DNA of 64,000 bases from assembly GCA_949298505.1 (NCBI GenBank), contig CASFWW010000014.1:49633-113632 (forward strand), written 5' to 3'. A program made the position numbers and the translations under genes. The DNA is from Ornithoclostridium sp949298505 (GTDB lineage: Bacteria; Bacillota; Clostridia; Christensenellales; UBA3700). Every line of letters starts with the position of its first letter. Within the stretch, counting starts at the first letter, position 1. A model generated the notes under the pieces. That model had not been told where the DNA came from, did no database searches, and saw only the letters and a list, made by a program, of their open reading frames with translations. Shown here piece by piece: positions 51,520 to 60,649 of the stretch.

Positions 51520-54192
51520 TCAGTTGAGTTCCGTCACCGTCAGAGTGCTCATATCGAGAACGCACAGCTTTCCGCTGCTTTCCAACGTCGGCACACTGCC
51601 CTTGACCTGCCATACGTCTGTAAAATACACTTTGTCTTTGTCGACCACGCAGTTTGTCAGATAGTATCCGTCAAACGCGTCGACAAGCTCCGCCGCGGGC
51701 TCCGTCGCAGAAAGATCGACTTTATACAGTCCCTTGCTTCCGCTGCCCGCCGCAACGTTGCGGTAATAGTACAGACAGCCGTCGTAAACGAACATTCCGC
51801 GCGCGTCGTCTGTTACGCCGAGAGAAGCTATCTCTGTCAGTGTACCGCTTGTCATATCGTATACTTCGACAGTATTCGTCCAGTCGTCGTTCATCATGTA
51901 GATGCTGTCTCCCTCCATCAGATATTCGTTGGGCTTGAAGTCTTCGCTGACGACAGCCGCTTCGCCGCCGTTTTCAAGGTCGTAACGGTACATATACCCG
52001 TCTGCGACGAAATACAGATATCCTCCGGCAATCGTCGTCTTGTAATCGTCCACTCTCTCCGTTTCGAATATCACCGCATCTTCGGTGCCGTCCTTCTTCA
52101 TCCTGTTGAGAGTATTGCTTCCGCTGAAGTTTGCGTAATAGATATAGTCGCCGTCGAAAGACATGTGCATGCACTTTTCAGTCGAGATCCTCTCGGGCTC
52201 GCCGTTTATCAACGACATGCGGTACAAGTCGAAATTGACGTACAGCTTAGTCGTCGCGTAGTAGATATAGTCTCCGTCGAACGCGAAGTCGGCTACCGGC
52301 AGACCGGTCACTCGGTATTCGGCGCCGGTGACGGTATCGTACTTGTAGAGTCTGCCGCCGTCCTTCATGTTTATGAAATATACCGCGCCGTCCTTTTCAG
52401 CCGCCTTTTCGTAATAAGTCGTTATGACCTCGGTCGTCTCGGGCGGTATAAAACCGTTCATCAGATCTCTTTCGGTCTCGCTTTCGAGGTCGAACTCGTA
52501 AAGATGCCTGTCTCCCGTTCTGAAATAATACAGCTTGCCGTTACTGCTCGCCAGAGAGAACACCTCGTCGTCTTCGGCGTCCACCACCTTTGAAGCTCCT
52601 GTCAGAAGGTCCCAGCTGTCGCCTACCCAGCCGCTGCCGTCCGCTTTAGCCCTGTAAATGCCGTCACCGGATATCCCGGTCGTGACCATATCCGTATTCA
52701 CGAAATAGACATAGCCGTCCTGCACGGTCAGGTACTTTCCTTTCGACATCGTGATCTTAACGACATTGTCGCTTTCGTCTGTCACTTCCGCACTGATGCC
52801 GCCCGTCACGTTGATAGAATATATCGCCGCGCCCGCGCTCATATTCGACAGAGTGAAATGTCTCGTGAAATACAGCCTGCCGCCGTCAGCCACGATGTCC
52901 GACACCTTGTAGTCGTACAGCTTGACCGGCGTCTGACCGCTGCCGGAAGCGGAAACGGAATACAGCTTGCCGCCGTCGCTCTTGTCGGAGAAATATATCC
53001 TGCCTTCAGCATACGTAATGTATTCCGACTTCACGGACGTGAGCTTTGTCGCTACGGCGTCCTTGTCGGAAGATTTCAGATCAGAAACCGACACTCTGTA
53101 TATGCCCGTCTTTTCGCTGTCGAAAAGGCTGTTCACATTGTAATAAATATAGCTTCCGTCAGTGGTGATCTCAGTCGCGTCCACGTCGAGAACGCAGTCC
53201 GCTCCGTTGCCGTCGAAGATGGAAATGCTGTTAGACAAAAGGCTTTCAGAGACGTAGAACACTTCGCCGCCCGCTTTTATCATATAGGTTGCCTTGTCGT
53301 AATTCACTCTGCTCAGAGCGCCGTCGGCAAAGTTGAACTCGTAAAGCCGGTTGCCGTCCAGACTGTTCTGGAAATAGACTGCACCAGACGTGCCCAGTAC
53401 GGCAAGATACTCTTCTTCAGACGTGATCCTGAGGACAGCCTGCAACGTCAGAGTGTTGTAGTTCGTTGCGGTGACGGTCGCGGTTATCGTGTATTCTCCG
53501 GGAGAAGTCGCCCCGTTTGCGCCGTCCTCGCCGCCTGAGTAGGTCACCTGCGCGCCGGTCGGGATATTGCCTGTCACCGTGATCTTGTGGGCATTGGCGT
53601 CGTAATCGAAACTCGCGCCGTCAAACGTTATCGAACCTGCCGCAAAATCCGCCTTGTTTATCGTCAGCTTCGCTGTCAGCACAAGCGTGTTGTAACCGTC
53701 GCATTTCACCGTAGCGGTGACATCGTAAACGCCGGCGTCCGTCTTGCCGTTGCCTTCGTAAGTCACTATCGCGCCGTCAGGCAATGCGCCCGTGACCGCA
53801 AGCGATTTTTCCGTCCCGTCGTATACGAAAGACGCGCTCTTCAGTTCCACCCCTTCTATATCGGGAAGCGAAGGATCTTTTGCAACTATCGTAAGCGTTG
53901 CGTTCAGCGTGAGCGTTTCGTAGCCGTCGCACTCTATCTTTGCGGTCGCGTTGTAAACGCCGGCTTCCGTACCCTTGTTGTTTTCATAGGTGACAGTCGC
54001 TCCTTCGGGAAGGCTTCCGCTTATCTCTACGACGTGTTCTTTTCCGTCATAACTGACCGTCACGTCTCCGAAAGTTATTCCCGTTATCTTCATGAGCCCG
54101 TCATCCGTATTTTCGCTGCCGCCGCTGCATGCCGTAAAGACTAACGCCGTAACAAGCAGAGCGCACACAATTATAATCAATTTCTTTTTCAT
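51520..54192 (-). CDS. Lipoprotein with three MBG-type repeats and a DUF5050-like propeller
   Basis: 890 residues. Lipobox L-V-F-T-A-C at about 17-22 after a hydrophobic signal. Three consecutive repeats of about 80 residues follow (V-S/F-Y-D-G...L-P-x-G-A-x-V-T-Y-E...A-G-V-Y), typical of MBG/Ig-like domains; then a long propeller built of D-G-D-Y-I-Y-Y and G-G-x-L-Y-Y/F units to the end (about 285-885). Start at 54192 follows AAGGAGG. It follows the XRE gene by 25 bp. Role unknown; surface binding or sensing fits the domains. Confidence 0.85.
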   Translation of the reverse strand: MKKKLIIIVCALLVTALVFTACSGGSENTDDGLMKITGITFGDVTVSYDGKEHVVEISGSLPEGATVTYENNKGTEAGVYNATAKIECDGYETLTLNATLTIVAKDPSLPDIEGVELKSASFVYDGTEKSLAVTGALPDGAIVTYEGNGKTDAGVYDVTATVKCDGYNTLVLTAKLTINKADFAAGSITFDGASFDYDANAHKITVTGNIPTGAQVTYSGGEDGANGATSPGEYTITATVTATNYNTLTLQAVLRITSEEEYLAVLGTSGAVYFQNSLDGNRLYEFNFADGALSRVNYDKATYMIKAGGEVFYVSESLLSNSISIFDGNGADCVLDVDATEITTDGSYIYYNVNSLFDSEKTGIYRVSVSDLKSSDKDAVATKLTSVKSEYITYAEGRIYFSDKSDGGKLYSVSASGSGQTPVKLYDYKVSDIVADGGRLYFTRHFTLSNMSAGAAIYSINVTGGISAEVTDESDNVVKITMSKGKYLTVQDGYVYFVNTDMVTTGISGDGIYRAKADGSGWVGDSWDLLTGASKVVDAEDDEVFSLASSNGKLYYFRTGDRHLYEFDLESETERDLMNGFIPPETTEVITTYYEKAAEKDGAVYFINMKDGGRLYKYDTVTGAEYRVTGLPVADFAFDGDYIYYATTKLYVNFDLYRMSLINGEPERISTEKCMHMSFDGDYIYYANFSGSNTLNRMKKDGTEDAVIFETERVDDYKTTIAGGYLYFVADGYMYRYDLENGGEAAVVSEDFKPNEYLMEGDSIYMMNDDWTNTVEVYDMTSGTLTEIASLGVTDDARGMFVYDGCLYYYRNVAAGSGSKGLYKVDLSATEPAAELVDAFDGYYLTNCVVDKDKVYFTDVWQVKGSVPTLESSGKLCVLDMSTLTVTELN

Positions 54193-54217
54193 GATTATCT
54201 CCTCCTTCTTTCCGCTC

Positions 54218-55114
54218 TCATCCCTGAGAAGGAGCGGCGTCAATACGTTGCTGCTGTTGTTTTATTTCTTTGTTGAATTTCGATATCGTTACCGGGAAAA
54301 CAAACGGCGAGATCACCAGTCCCACTACCACTCCTACTGCGGCAAGTATCAGCCCGACGATAAAGCCGAGCACAGCAAAAAGGATCTTGAGCCCGATCAG
54401 GAAAAACAGACCTTCAAGGTCGAACGAAAAAATTATGCCCGGCCACTTGACCGTTCTTGTCAGCATAAACAACATTATATGCTGTACGGGAGAATCAAGT
54501 CTGAGAGTTGCCGCAAATGAGAACACGCAGTACGAAAGGATCAGACATGCCGCAAAAGTCAGCCACGTGTCCGGATCTTCAAGCGGAAAAGAAAAGACGC
54601 ATACGAACGCGAGGATGACGAACCATATCCCGAAAGCTATGCCGGTGTTTATGCTCTTTCTCCTCTGCTTTTTCATTTCTTTAAGCACTGTCTTTCTCTT
54701 TTCACGCTCGTCCGCCTGTCCGGCGAGATAGGTCTCGTAACAGGACCTGCACATTACGTACGGCGTCTCCGTGCCGAGATTGTCCTTGGTCACGGCAATT
54801 CCGCAATTCTTGCAGAAGCCTATCGTCTGCGGCTGATTTTCAAGCTGTCTGTTCACCGCTTCGCTGACCGTCGTCGCCAGCGCTTCGGTATCCACTCCGC
54901 CTGCGCACGAAAGATCCTGATCTGAATCCAATAAAAGATCTATGCTTACCTTATATATCTGTGCCAGCTTTTTCAGCGTCGTCAGATCGGGTTCAGCCAG
55001 ATCGTTTTCCCACTTGGAGACTGCCTGCGCGCTTACGTGCAGCTCGTCTCCGAGATTTTGCTGTGACAATCCGTGCTGTTTTCTCAGGATAGCCAACTTC
55101 TTGCCTAATGTCAT
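54218..55114 (-). CDS. Membrane-bound XRE-family regulator with zinc ribbon
   Basis: 298 residues. N-terminal HTH (L-R-K-Q-H-G-L-S-Q-Q-N-L-G-D-E-L...A-Q-A-V-S-K-W-E) at about 9-38, then a Cys-x2-Cys ... Cys-x2-Cys zinc ribbon near 101-127, a basic linker and four to five membrane helices (about 155-290). A cytoplasmic DNA-binding domain tied to the membrane suggests direct sensing of the envelope. Likely controls itself and the lipoprotein gene behind it. Confidence 0.85.
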   Translation of the reverse strand: MTLGKKLAILRKQHGLSQQNLGDELHVSAQAVSKWENDLAEPDLTTLKKLAQIYKVSIDLLLDSDQDLSCAGGVDTEALATTVSEAVNRQLENQPQTIGFCKNCGIAVTKDNLGTETPYVMCRSCYETYLAGQADEREKRKTVLKEMKKQRRKSINTGIAFGIWFVILAFVCVFSFPLEDPDTWLTFAACLILSYCVFSFAATLRLDSPVQHIMLFMLTRTVKWPGIIFSFDLEGLFFLIGLKILFAVLGFIVGLILAAVGVVVGLVISPFVFPVTISKFNKEIKQQQQRIDAAPSQG

Positions 55115-55136
55115 TTTTTCATCACCCTCCGGTTTT

Positions 55137-55165
55137 AGTTTACCTTATCATAACACAAATTTCAA
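55137..55165 (-). promoter_or_regulatory. Promoter of the XRE/lipoprotein pair
   Basis: Minus strand TTGAAA, 17 bp, TAAACT (55137-55142), 22 bp before the start. Confidence 0.6.
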
Positions 55166-55357
55166 TAGCCGTTTTGTTTTGGATTAGAAGAAAAGTGGAG
55201 TTACTCTACCGTTGGTTGAAATCGTACATATCAGTGCAAAAATGTATTGTTTTTCAGCTTTTTCTGTGTGATTTTTCTACTTATTGTTGAATTGTCATCA
55301 ACCTTTTGTTGATAAGGCTTTTTTCACGGTTTGAAAACCGATATGTTGAAACGGCAC

Positions 55358-55386
55358 AAAAAAACGCCGTCGCATGAGCGGCGGCG
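55358..55386 (-). terminator. Terminator of the decayed phosphodiesterase gene
   Basis: A 9-bp GC stem with one wobble (55365-55373/55378-55386) and seven T on the minus strand. Confidence 0.8.
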
Positions 55387-55402
55387 CGAGCGCATTTTTC
55401 TC

Positions 55403-56511
55403 TCAGGAAGCTTTGTACCCGTCGTATCCCGACGAAAAATACTTGGCGTCTATCGTCTTGTTGCAGGCTATTCAGGTCGTGCGTTCTTCAAGCGCCTGTC
55501 CGCCGTGTCAGGTCTCGATACCGCCGTGATCGGCGGTTATGATTATCAGCCAGTCCTCGTTGCCGAAAGACGGTCTCGAATATATCGCTTGTAAAAGTTC
55601 GTAACACCTTGCGTCCTGATCGCGGAAGCCCTTTATATAGTTATAATTGTCGTTGCCGAAGCCGGTGTCATGCCCATTGTGATCTGTGCCTTCGTATATT
55701 CCGAATATTATATCTCTTTCGTTTTCTCCGCCCTCCTCAACGCATGACAAAAGATATTCGTGAAGCGCCGCGTCTGTCGGGACGTATTTGTAGTCCATAT
55801 CAACGGAGGACGTAGCAGAGATCGCGTCCAGATAAGAAGTTATAACGTCTGCATCCGCGCCGTCGGTTATGTTCTTTTTCTCCACGTCGCTCCTTTCCCT
55901 CAGATATTCTATTTCCGACAAATAGGTCTTTGTGAAATGCTCGCTCCAGGAAGCTGCGAACGTCGTGCGGTAATTCCCGCCGTAATCGCCGATAGCCGCT
56001 TCCAGCATGAACGTCTTATTTTCTATGTTTTTGTACATGCCGTTGTCGGTCACACCGTTGACGACGCCCCACTGACCGCTGAGCAGAGCCGCCCAACCGG
56101 GAGCCGTGCTGGTCGCCTGTTCGGTCTCCGTGCCTTTATCTCCCCCGCATAAGCGAGATATATCCCGGAGCCTTGACCCTTCAACAGTTCCGCAAGACCG
56201 CTGAGAGGGCTGTCTTCTTCGTAACTCGCCGTAGCCGACGAAGTTTTCAGCGCATTTATCAACGCGTCTGCGCGACAGCCGTCGTAACCTATGAACGCAA
56301 CCTTTTTCGTTTTTCCGTCGACGGACGGCGTGGAAAGAAAATCTCTCACGATATTACCTGTCTGCGGCTGAGCTATCGAAGTCTCCGCGGTATTGCTCCA
56401 GAAGCCGTATTTTTCGACGTATTTCAGATAGTCTTTGTCTCCGTAACAAGCGGCAAACACGGTCAGACAAAGCGCAAGGATCATGATCGTCACCATTATT
56501 TTCTTTTTCAT
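55403..56511 (-). pseudogene. Decayed alkaline-phosphatase-superfamily lipoprotein
   Basis: The gene starts MKKKIMVTIM with a lipobox (V-F-A-A-C) and goes on through V-A-F-I-G-Y-D-G-C-R-A-D. At a G5 run (56142-56146) the frame shifts; with one more G it continues G-G-D-K-G-T-E-T-E-Q and joins the next frame. Metal-site blocks D-H-N-G-H-D-T-G-F and T-A-D-H-G-G follow. Then two in-frame TGA codons appear (55508-55510 and 55472-55474) where the family has Gly (of T-G-H-G-G-Q) and Trp (of T-T-W-I-A), before the last TGA at 55403. One frameshift plus two stops argue for decay; other genes here use TGA as stop. Confidence 0.82.
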
Positions 56512-56683
56512 ATTTCCCTCCTTGTCCACGCTTTCATCGTACCACCCGAGGCGTGTTTTGTCCATACGTTATTTTCCTTACCTACCGTTAATTTATCCTC
56601 ACGGCGCCACAAAAAATATGCGTTTAACGTACACGAGCAGGCAATTTTTCTAACGGGGATCAAAGCGGCTCAAGATTACTTTG

Positions 56684-56713
56684 CATAAAAAAACCGCCGT
56701 ACGTACGGCGGTA
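56684..56713 (-). terminator. Terminator after the gene at 56733
   Basis: A perfect self-complementary 20-base stem (56693-56712) with eight A on the plus strand, i.e. a T run on the minus strand, 20 bp after the stop. Confidence 0.8.
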
Positions 56714-56732
56714 AAACTCATGCCTTTTCAGA

Positions 56733-57194
56733 TCAGCCGGCGTCCTCGGCGTATGCCAGAATGTCGTCGTAGCAAGCCGAGATCTGCGTCGCAACAACGT
56801 TGAGCATCGCCTTTGCCTGTTCTTCCTGCTCCTCGTCGCTCCCGACAAGCACCTGACAGTAACGGTGATATATCTGCCTGTAAGGTTTGTATACGTTAAA
56901 AGATCCTATCACGACGTATCTGAGATTGTAGTCGCTCAGTTCGAGTTCACAAGGATCGAGATTGTCCTTGTCGAGATTAAGCGCAACAGTAGTGAACATC
57001 TGGAGCGCAGGCGCGCCCAGCTCATCGAAATCCATGAAGTTGATCTCGGAGATCGCGCTCCCCTCCTCCTTGTCTCCCAAGCCGGTCAGAGTCGCCCTGA
57101 GAACGGGCACTCCCCCGACTTCGGTAAGCGAAGCGTCGATCTTTGCCTTGTGCAGATAATCTTCAAGCTTTTCAAGCAGTTCTTCTCTTGTCAT
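56733..57194 (-). CDS. Conserved protein of unknown function, YbjN-like
   Basis: 153 residues with an N-terminal helix (REELLEKLEDYLHKA), alternating strands and helices, and an acidic patch (S-D-E-E-Q-E-E-Q). The layout recalls YbjN-type chaperone-like folds, but no signature can be pinned by eye. GGAGAG before ATG. It follows the next gene upstream by 16 bp, so they may share a transcript. Confidence 0.6.
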   Translation of the reverse strand: MTREELLEKLEDYLHKAKIDASLTEVGGVPVLRATLTGLGDKEEGSAISEINFMDFDELGAPALQMFTTVALNLDKDNLDPCELELSDYNLRYVVIGSFNVYKPYRQIYHRYCQVLVGSDEEQEEQAKAMLNVVATQISACYDDILAYAEDAG

Positions 57195-57210
57195 GATCTC
57201 TCCTTTTCTC

Positions 57211-57531
57211 TCAGCGGTCCGAAACGTTACCCTCTCTCACCGCTTCAATGTAAAAACTTACCGGTCTGAAACCGTCGTTGCACGATATCATCGCGGAGCG
57301 CGGGTCCTTCATCCAGCCGTCGTAAAAATCCCCGCCGCCTCTTGCAAGTTCTTCCACGAAATACCGCATGCTTTCCCACGCGCTTTCGCAAAGTCCCGCC
57401 GGCTTCGCGCCGCCTACGGAAACGAAAACTTCGCCTTCGCTTATGTCGCAGGCGTGTTCTATCGGGTTTTCGTACTTTTCGATGAGGTCGTCGTATCGCG
57501 CCTTTCTCACCGCGGTTATCTTTACGTCCAT
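57211..57531 (-). CDS. TIGR04076-family protein
   Basis: 106 residues. Pattern of the family: start V-K-I-T-A-V, then G-A-K-P-A-G-L-C-E-S-A-W near 40-51, and S-C-N-D-G-F-R-P-V-S-F near 82-92. Function unknown. The start at 57531 is the family start; a -10 box lies six bases before it and no ribosome site is present, so it may be leaderless. Confidence 0.8.
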   Translation of the reverse strand: MDVKITAVRKARYDDLIEKYENPIEHACDISEGEVFVSVGGAKPAGLCESAWESMRYFVEELARGGGDFYDGWMKDPRSAMISCNDGFRPVSFYIEAVREGNVSDR

Positions 57532-57537
57532 ATTACG

Positions 57538-57567
57538 AGTATAACAGCAAAACGCACCTGAGGACAA
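57538..57567 (-). promoter_or_regulatory. Promoter with probable leaderless start for the TIGR04076 gene
   Basis: Minus strand TTGTCC, 18 bp, TATACT, then six bases to ATG. Confidence 0.6.
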
Positions 57568-57593
57568 CGGTTGAAGCGAATTTTCCCGGCAAA

Positions 57594-57618
57594 ATAAAAA
57601 AAGCGCAGTTCTTGCGCC
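57594..57618 (-). terminator. Terminator of the gltA-chromate transporter operon
   Basis: A short GC stem (57603-57607/57613-57617) with seven T on the minus strand. Confidence 0.7.
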
Positions 57619-57649
57619 ATTTGAAACAACCCCACGATTGCGCGCGTTC

Positions 57650-58225
57650 CTAAATAAAGTAAACCATTCCCGCCGCCGCGGAGACAAGTATCGTCGCTAT
57701 CGGCGGCATGCTCTTCTTTTTTACGAGCCTGTATATCAGCATCGTCGCGCCTACTATCGCAAAGATTATCAGCGCGTGCCAGTTGAATTCGCCTTTGACG
57801 TCGAAATTGTTGTAATTTGCATAAAGACATTTGACGAAAAGAAGTAGCCCCGTGGAAATGATGAGACCCCAGATGACAGGAGTTATGCCTTCGAACGCCG
57901 CCTTGACGTACTTGTTTTTCGCAAAGTTCTTGAATACGGTCGCGATTATAAGTATTATGCAGAATGCGGGCAAGACAATGCCGATTGTTGCGATCAAGCT
58001 CCCGAGAAAACCCGCCTGATTGCTTCCGATAAATGTCGCGATGTTCACCGCGATAGGTCCGGGAGTTGATTCGGCTATCGCTATATAATTCCACAGAGAA
58101 TCCGCGTCCAGCCAGCCGCGCGACGTGACCTCCTGCTGTATCAGCGCAATCATACCGTAGCCGCCGCCGAACGAGACGACGCCGATTTTCAGAAAGACGA
58201 GAAAGAGTTCGAGGTATATGCTCAT
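57650..58225 (-). CDS. Chromate transporter, short form (second of pair)
   Basis: 191 residues with about six membrane helices. CHR-family blocks are seen: V-S-F-G-G-G-Y near 16-22 and A-E-S-T-P-G-P-I-A-V-N near 50-60. Short CHR proteins work in pairs of opposite orientation; the partner lies just upstream and overlaps by 4 bp. Substrate (chromate, sulfate or other anion) is not settled. Confidence 0.9.
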   Translation of the reverse strand: MSIYLELFLVFLKIGVVSFGGGYGMIALIQQEVTSRGWLDADSLWNYIAIAESTPGPIAVNIATFIGSNQAGFLGSLIATIGIVLPAFCIILIIATVFKNFAKNKYVKAAFEGITPVIWGLIISTGLLLFVKCLYANYNNFDVKGEFNWHALIIFAIVGATMLIYRLVKKKSMPPIATILVSAAAGMVYFI

Positions 58226-59169
58226 ACGCTTCCTCCTTCTTCTTTTCCTGCTTTTTCTTTGCCTTCAGAAGCCGGCTGGCTTTCATCCTTGGTTCTTGCT
58301 GTATTTTCCTTATCCGTGTTCGTTAACGCAATGTTTTCCGTGCAGTTTATTTCTTTTCCGTCTGCTCCGTCGCCTTTGTTTTCGTCGGTGCAGGCACAGT
58401 TCGTGTCATTCGGCTCATCAGCCTTTTTGCCGCTGTCTTTGCCGCCTTCAACGGCTTTAGTCAACTCTTCTCCCATACCGTAAGCGTTGTTCCCGTCGCG
58501 GCAGATTATCTTTGAAGCCATACCCGTGCTCACGCCTGCCACGTCATTTTCTTCAGTTCTCTCTTTGACCGCAGGCACGCCTTTTTTCTTGGCGACAATA
58601 TCCCTTATTATCTGCAATATTATGCCCAGCGCCGCGCCCGACAATATCAGATATACGGAGGAGAAACCGAGAGAGAAAATGTCAATGCAGGTCGCCGCGG
58701 CAAACGTCAGCAGAAATACGCCCAAAGAAAACGCGTTCTTCTTACCTTTTCTTATCATGTTTACGCCAGCCGTCGTTATCATAATGGCTATGCCCACTTT
58801 TATCCCTTCGAAAGCGTAAGCGACAGCCGTCAGTTTCATGAACGCGTCATAAAATACCGAAATGAGATAAATTATCGCAAAAGACGGGATGCAGACCGCG
58901 AGCGTGGCAAGAAAAGACCCGACAAAGCCAAGAATCTTATACCCCACGAACGTTGCGCAGTTTATCGCTATCGGACCGGGCGTAGATTCCGCAATGGCAA
59001 TTATTTCATAGAGTTCGACCTCGTTGATCCATTTTTTCCGCATTACGAATTCACGCTCTATCAGCGCTATCATCGCATAGCCGCCGCCGAACGTAAAAAG
59101 CCCTATCTTGAAATAACTCAGAAACAGGGTCAAGGCGAGCCTGACCCTGTCTGCGGAAATTTTTTTCAT
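58222..59169 (-). CDS. Chromate transporter, short form, with long charged tail
   Basis: 315 residues. Residues 1-195 are the CHR domain (F-T-F-G-G-G-Y near 22, A-E-S-T-P-G-P-I-A-I-N near 56). Residues 196-315 are an unusual low-complexity tail rich in Glu, Lys, Asp and Thr with several Cys, predicted to lie in the cytoplasm. The start shares ATGA with the gltA stop. Confidence 0.88.
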   Translation of the reverse strand: MKKISADRVRLALTLFLSYFKIGLFTFGGGYAMIALIEREFVMRKKWINEVELYEIIAIAESTPGPIAINCATFVGYKILGFVGSFLATLAVCIPSFAIIYLISVFYDAFMKLTAVAYAFEGIKVGIAIMITTAGVNMIRKGKKNAFSLGVFLLTFAAATCIDIFSLGFSSVYLILSGAALGIILQIIRDIVAKKKGVPAVKERTEENDVAGVSTGMASKIICRDGNNAYGMGEELTKAVEGGKDSGKKADEPNDTNCACTDENKGDGADGKEINCTENIALTNTDKENTARTKDESQPASEGKEKAGKEEGGSV

Positions 59170-60512
59170 CTGTTTTCTATATCTTCGTATTTCCTTATCT
59201 TAACGATATCCTTATATGCGGGACGGATTATCTTGTCCGCATTGATGAGTTCTTCCAGTCTGTGCGCCGACCAGCCGACTATGCGCGCGATAGCGAACAT
59301 CGGAGTATACAGTTCTTTGGGTATCCCCAGCATACTGTACGCGAAACCGCTATAAAAGTCCACGTTCGCAGAAACGCCCTTGTAAATCCTTCTTTCTGAA
59401 GCTATAGCCTTCGCCGAAAGCCTTTCTACCGTCTCGTAGAACGAATACAGCTTGCTCTTTCCTTTAGACTTGGAAAGCTCCCCTACAAAGCGCTTGAACA
59501 CCTGAGCGCGCGGGTCGGACAGCGAATAGACAGCGTGTCCCATACCGTATATCAGCCCCTTATGGTCGAAAACCTCTTTTCTGAGTATCTTTATAAGATA
59601 TGCGTATATCTCGTCCTCGTCTTCGAGGTCGTGAACGTGTTCTCTGATATGCTTCATCATCTGTACCACTTTAAGGTTCGCGCCGCCGTGCTTGGGTCCT
59701 TTCAGAGAAGCGAGCGCCGCGGAGATAGCGGAATAAGTATCCGTACCCGACGACGTGACGACCCTGGTCGTGAACGTAGAGTTATTGCCGCCTCCGTGCT
59801 CCATATGCAATATGAGCGCGAGGTCGAGGACTTTGGCTTCCAACTCCGAAAATTTAGTGTCGGGTCTCAGCATGCGCAAAAAGTTCTGCGCGGTGCTGAG
59901 TTCGGGATCGGGATGGTGTATGTAAAGGCTGTCGTCAAGGATATAATGGTTGTACGCCTGGTAGCTGTAAACGCTCAGCATCGGGAAAACGCTTATCAGC
60001 ATCAGACACTGCCTTATAACGTTGTTTACGCTGATATCGTCAGCCTTTTTGTCGTAAGACCCCAGCGTAAGCACGCTCCTCGACAGGCTCATCATCATGT
60101 CCTTGCTGGGAGCCTTGAGTATGACGTCCTTTGTGAAATTTTTCGGAAGCTTGCGGAACTGAGTCAGCGTATCCGTAAATTCTTTCAGCTGTTCTTTATC
60201 GGGCAGATCGCCCATAAGCAGAAGATACGCAATCTCCTCGAAACCGTATCTGTCGCCCTTTATCAGACCGTCTACCAACTCGTCTATGCTGTACCCGCGG
60301 TAATAGAGCTCGCCCTCGCACGGCACGTGAACGCCGTCGACTTCCTTTGATGATACGATTTTGGAAATGTTTGTAATGCCTGCGACCACGCCTTGTCCCG
60401 ATTTGTCGCGCAATCCGCGCTTGACGTGGTACTGATCGTAAAGAGAAGTGTCGAGGGGGTAACTCGAGAGACAAATGTTTTCGTACTTGTCAATGATCGT
60501 CTTATCCGTCAT
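59166..60512 (-). CDS. gltA: Citrate synthase
   Basis: 448 residues. Condenses acetyl-CoA with oxaloacetate. Seen: catalytic His in H-M-E-H-G-G-G-N-N near 241, G-M-G-H-A-V-Y near 328 and Asp in N-V-D-F-Y-S-G near 385. It has an N-terminal extension of about 60 residues typical for clostridial forms. AAAGGAGG before ATG. First gene of an operon with two chromate-transporter genes. Confidence 0.95.
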   Translation of the reverse strand: MTDKTIIDKYENICLSSYPLDTSLYDQYHVKRGLRDKSGQGVVAGITNISKIVSSKEVDGVHVPCEGELYYRGYSIDELVDGLIKGDRYGFEEIAYLLLMGDLPDKEQLKEFTDTLTQFRKLPKNFTKDVILKAPSKDMMMSLSRSVLTLGSYDKKADDISVNNVIRQCLMLISVFPMLSVYSYQAYNHYILDDSLYIHHPDPELSTAQNFLRMLRPDTKFSELEAKVLDLALILHMEHGGGNNSTFTTRVVTSSGTDTYSAISAALASLKGPKHGGANLKVVQMMKHIREHVHDLEDEDEIYAYLIKILRKEVFDHKGLIYGMGHAVYSLSDPRAQVFKRFVGELSKSKGKSKLYSFYETVERLSAKAIASERRIYKGVSANVDFYSGFAYSMLGIPKELYTPMFAIARIVGWSAHRLEELINADKIIRPAYKDIVKIRKYEDIENR

Positions 60513-60649
60513 CGTTACCTCCTTTGCCTTGCGGCAATAAATATTATTCGCGGCAAAAGCCGTCGATTTCTTGATGGATCAACAGAACGCCGTTTGACGC
60601 GGCATACCCTGAAGCCTTCGTCCCGAACTTTCCGTCGGACAATTAAAAA

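Noticed and set aside
55403..55510. Use of TGA as Trp or Gly codon
   Set aside because: Many intact genes here end in TGA (for example feoB, leuC, thyX), so the code is standard and the two TGA mark a decayed gene.
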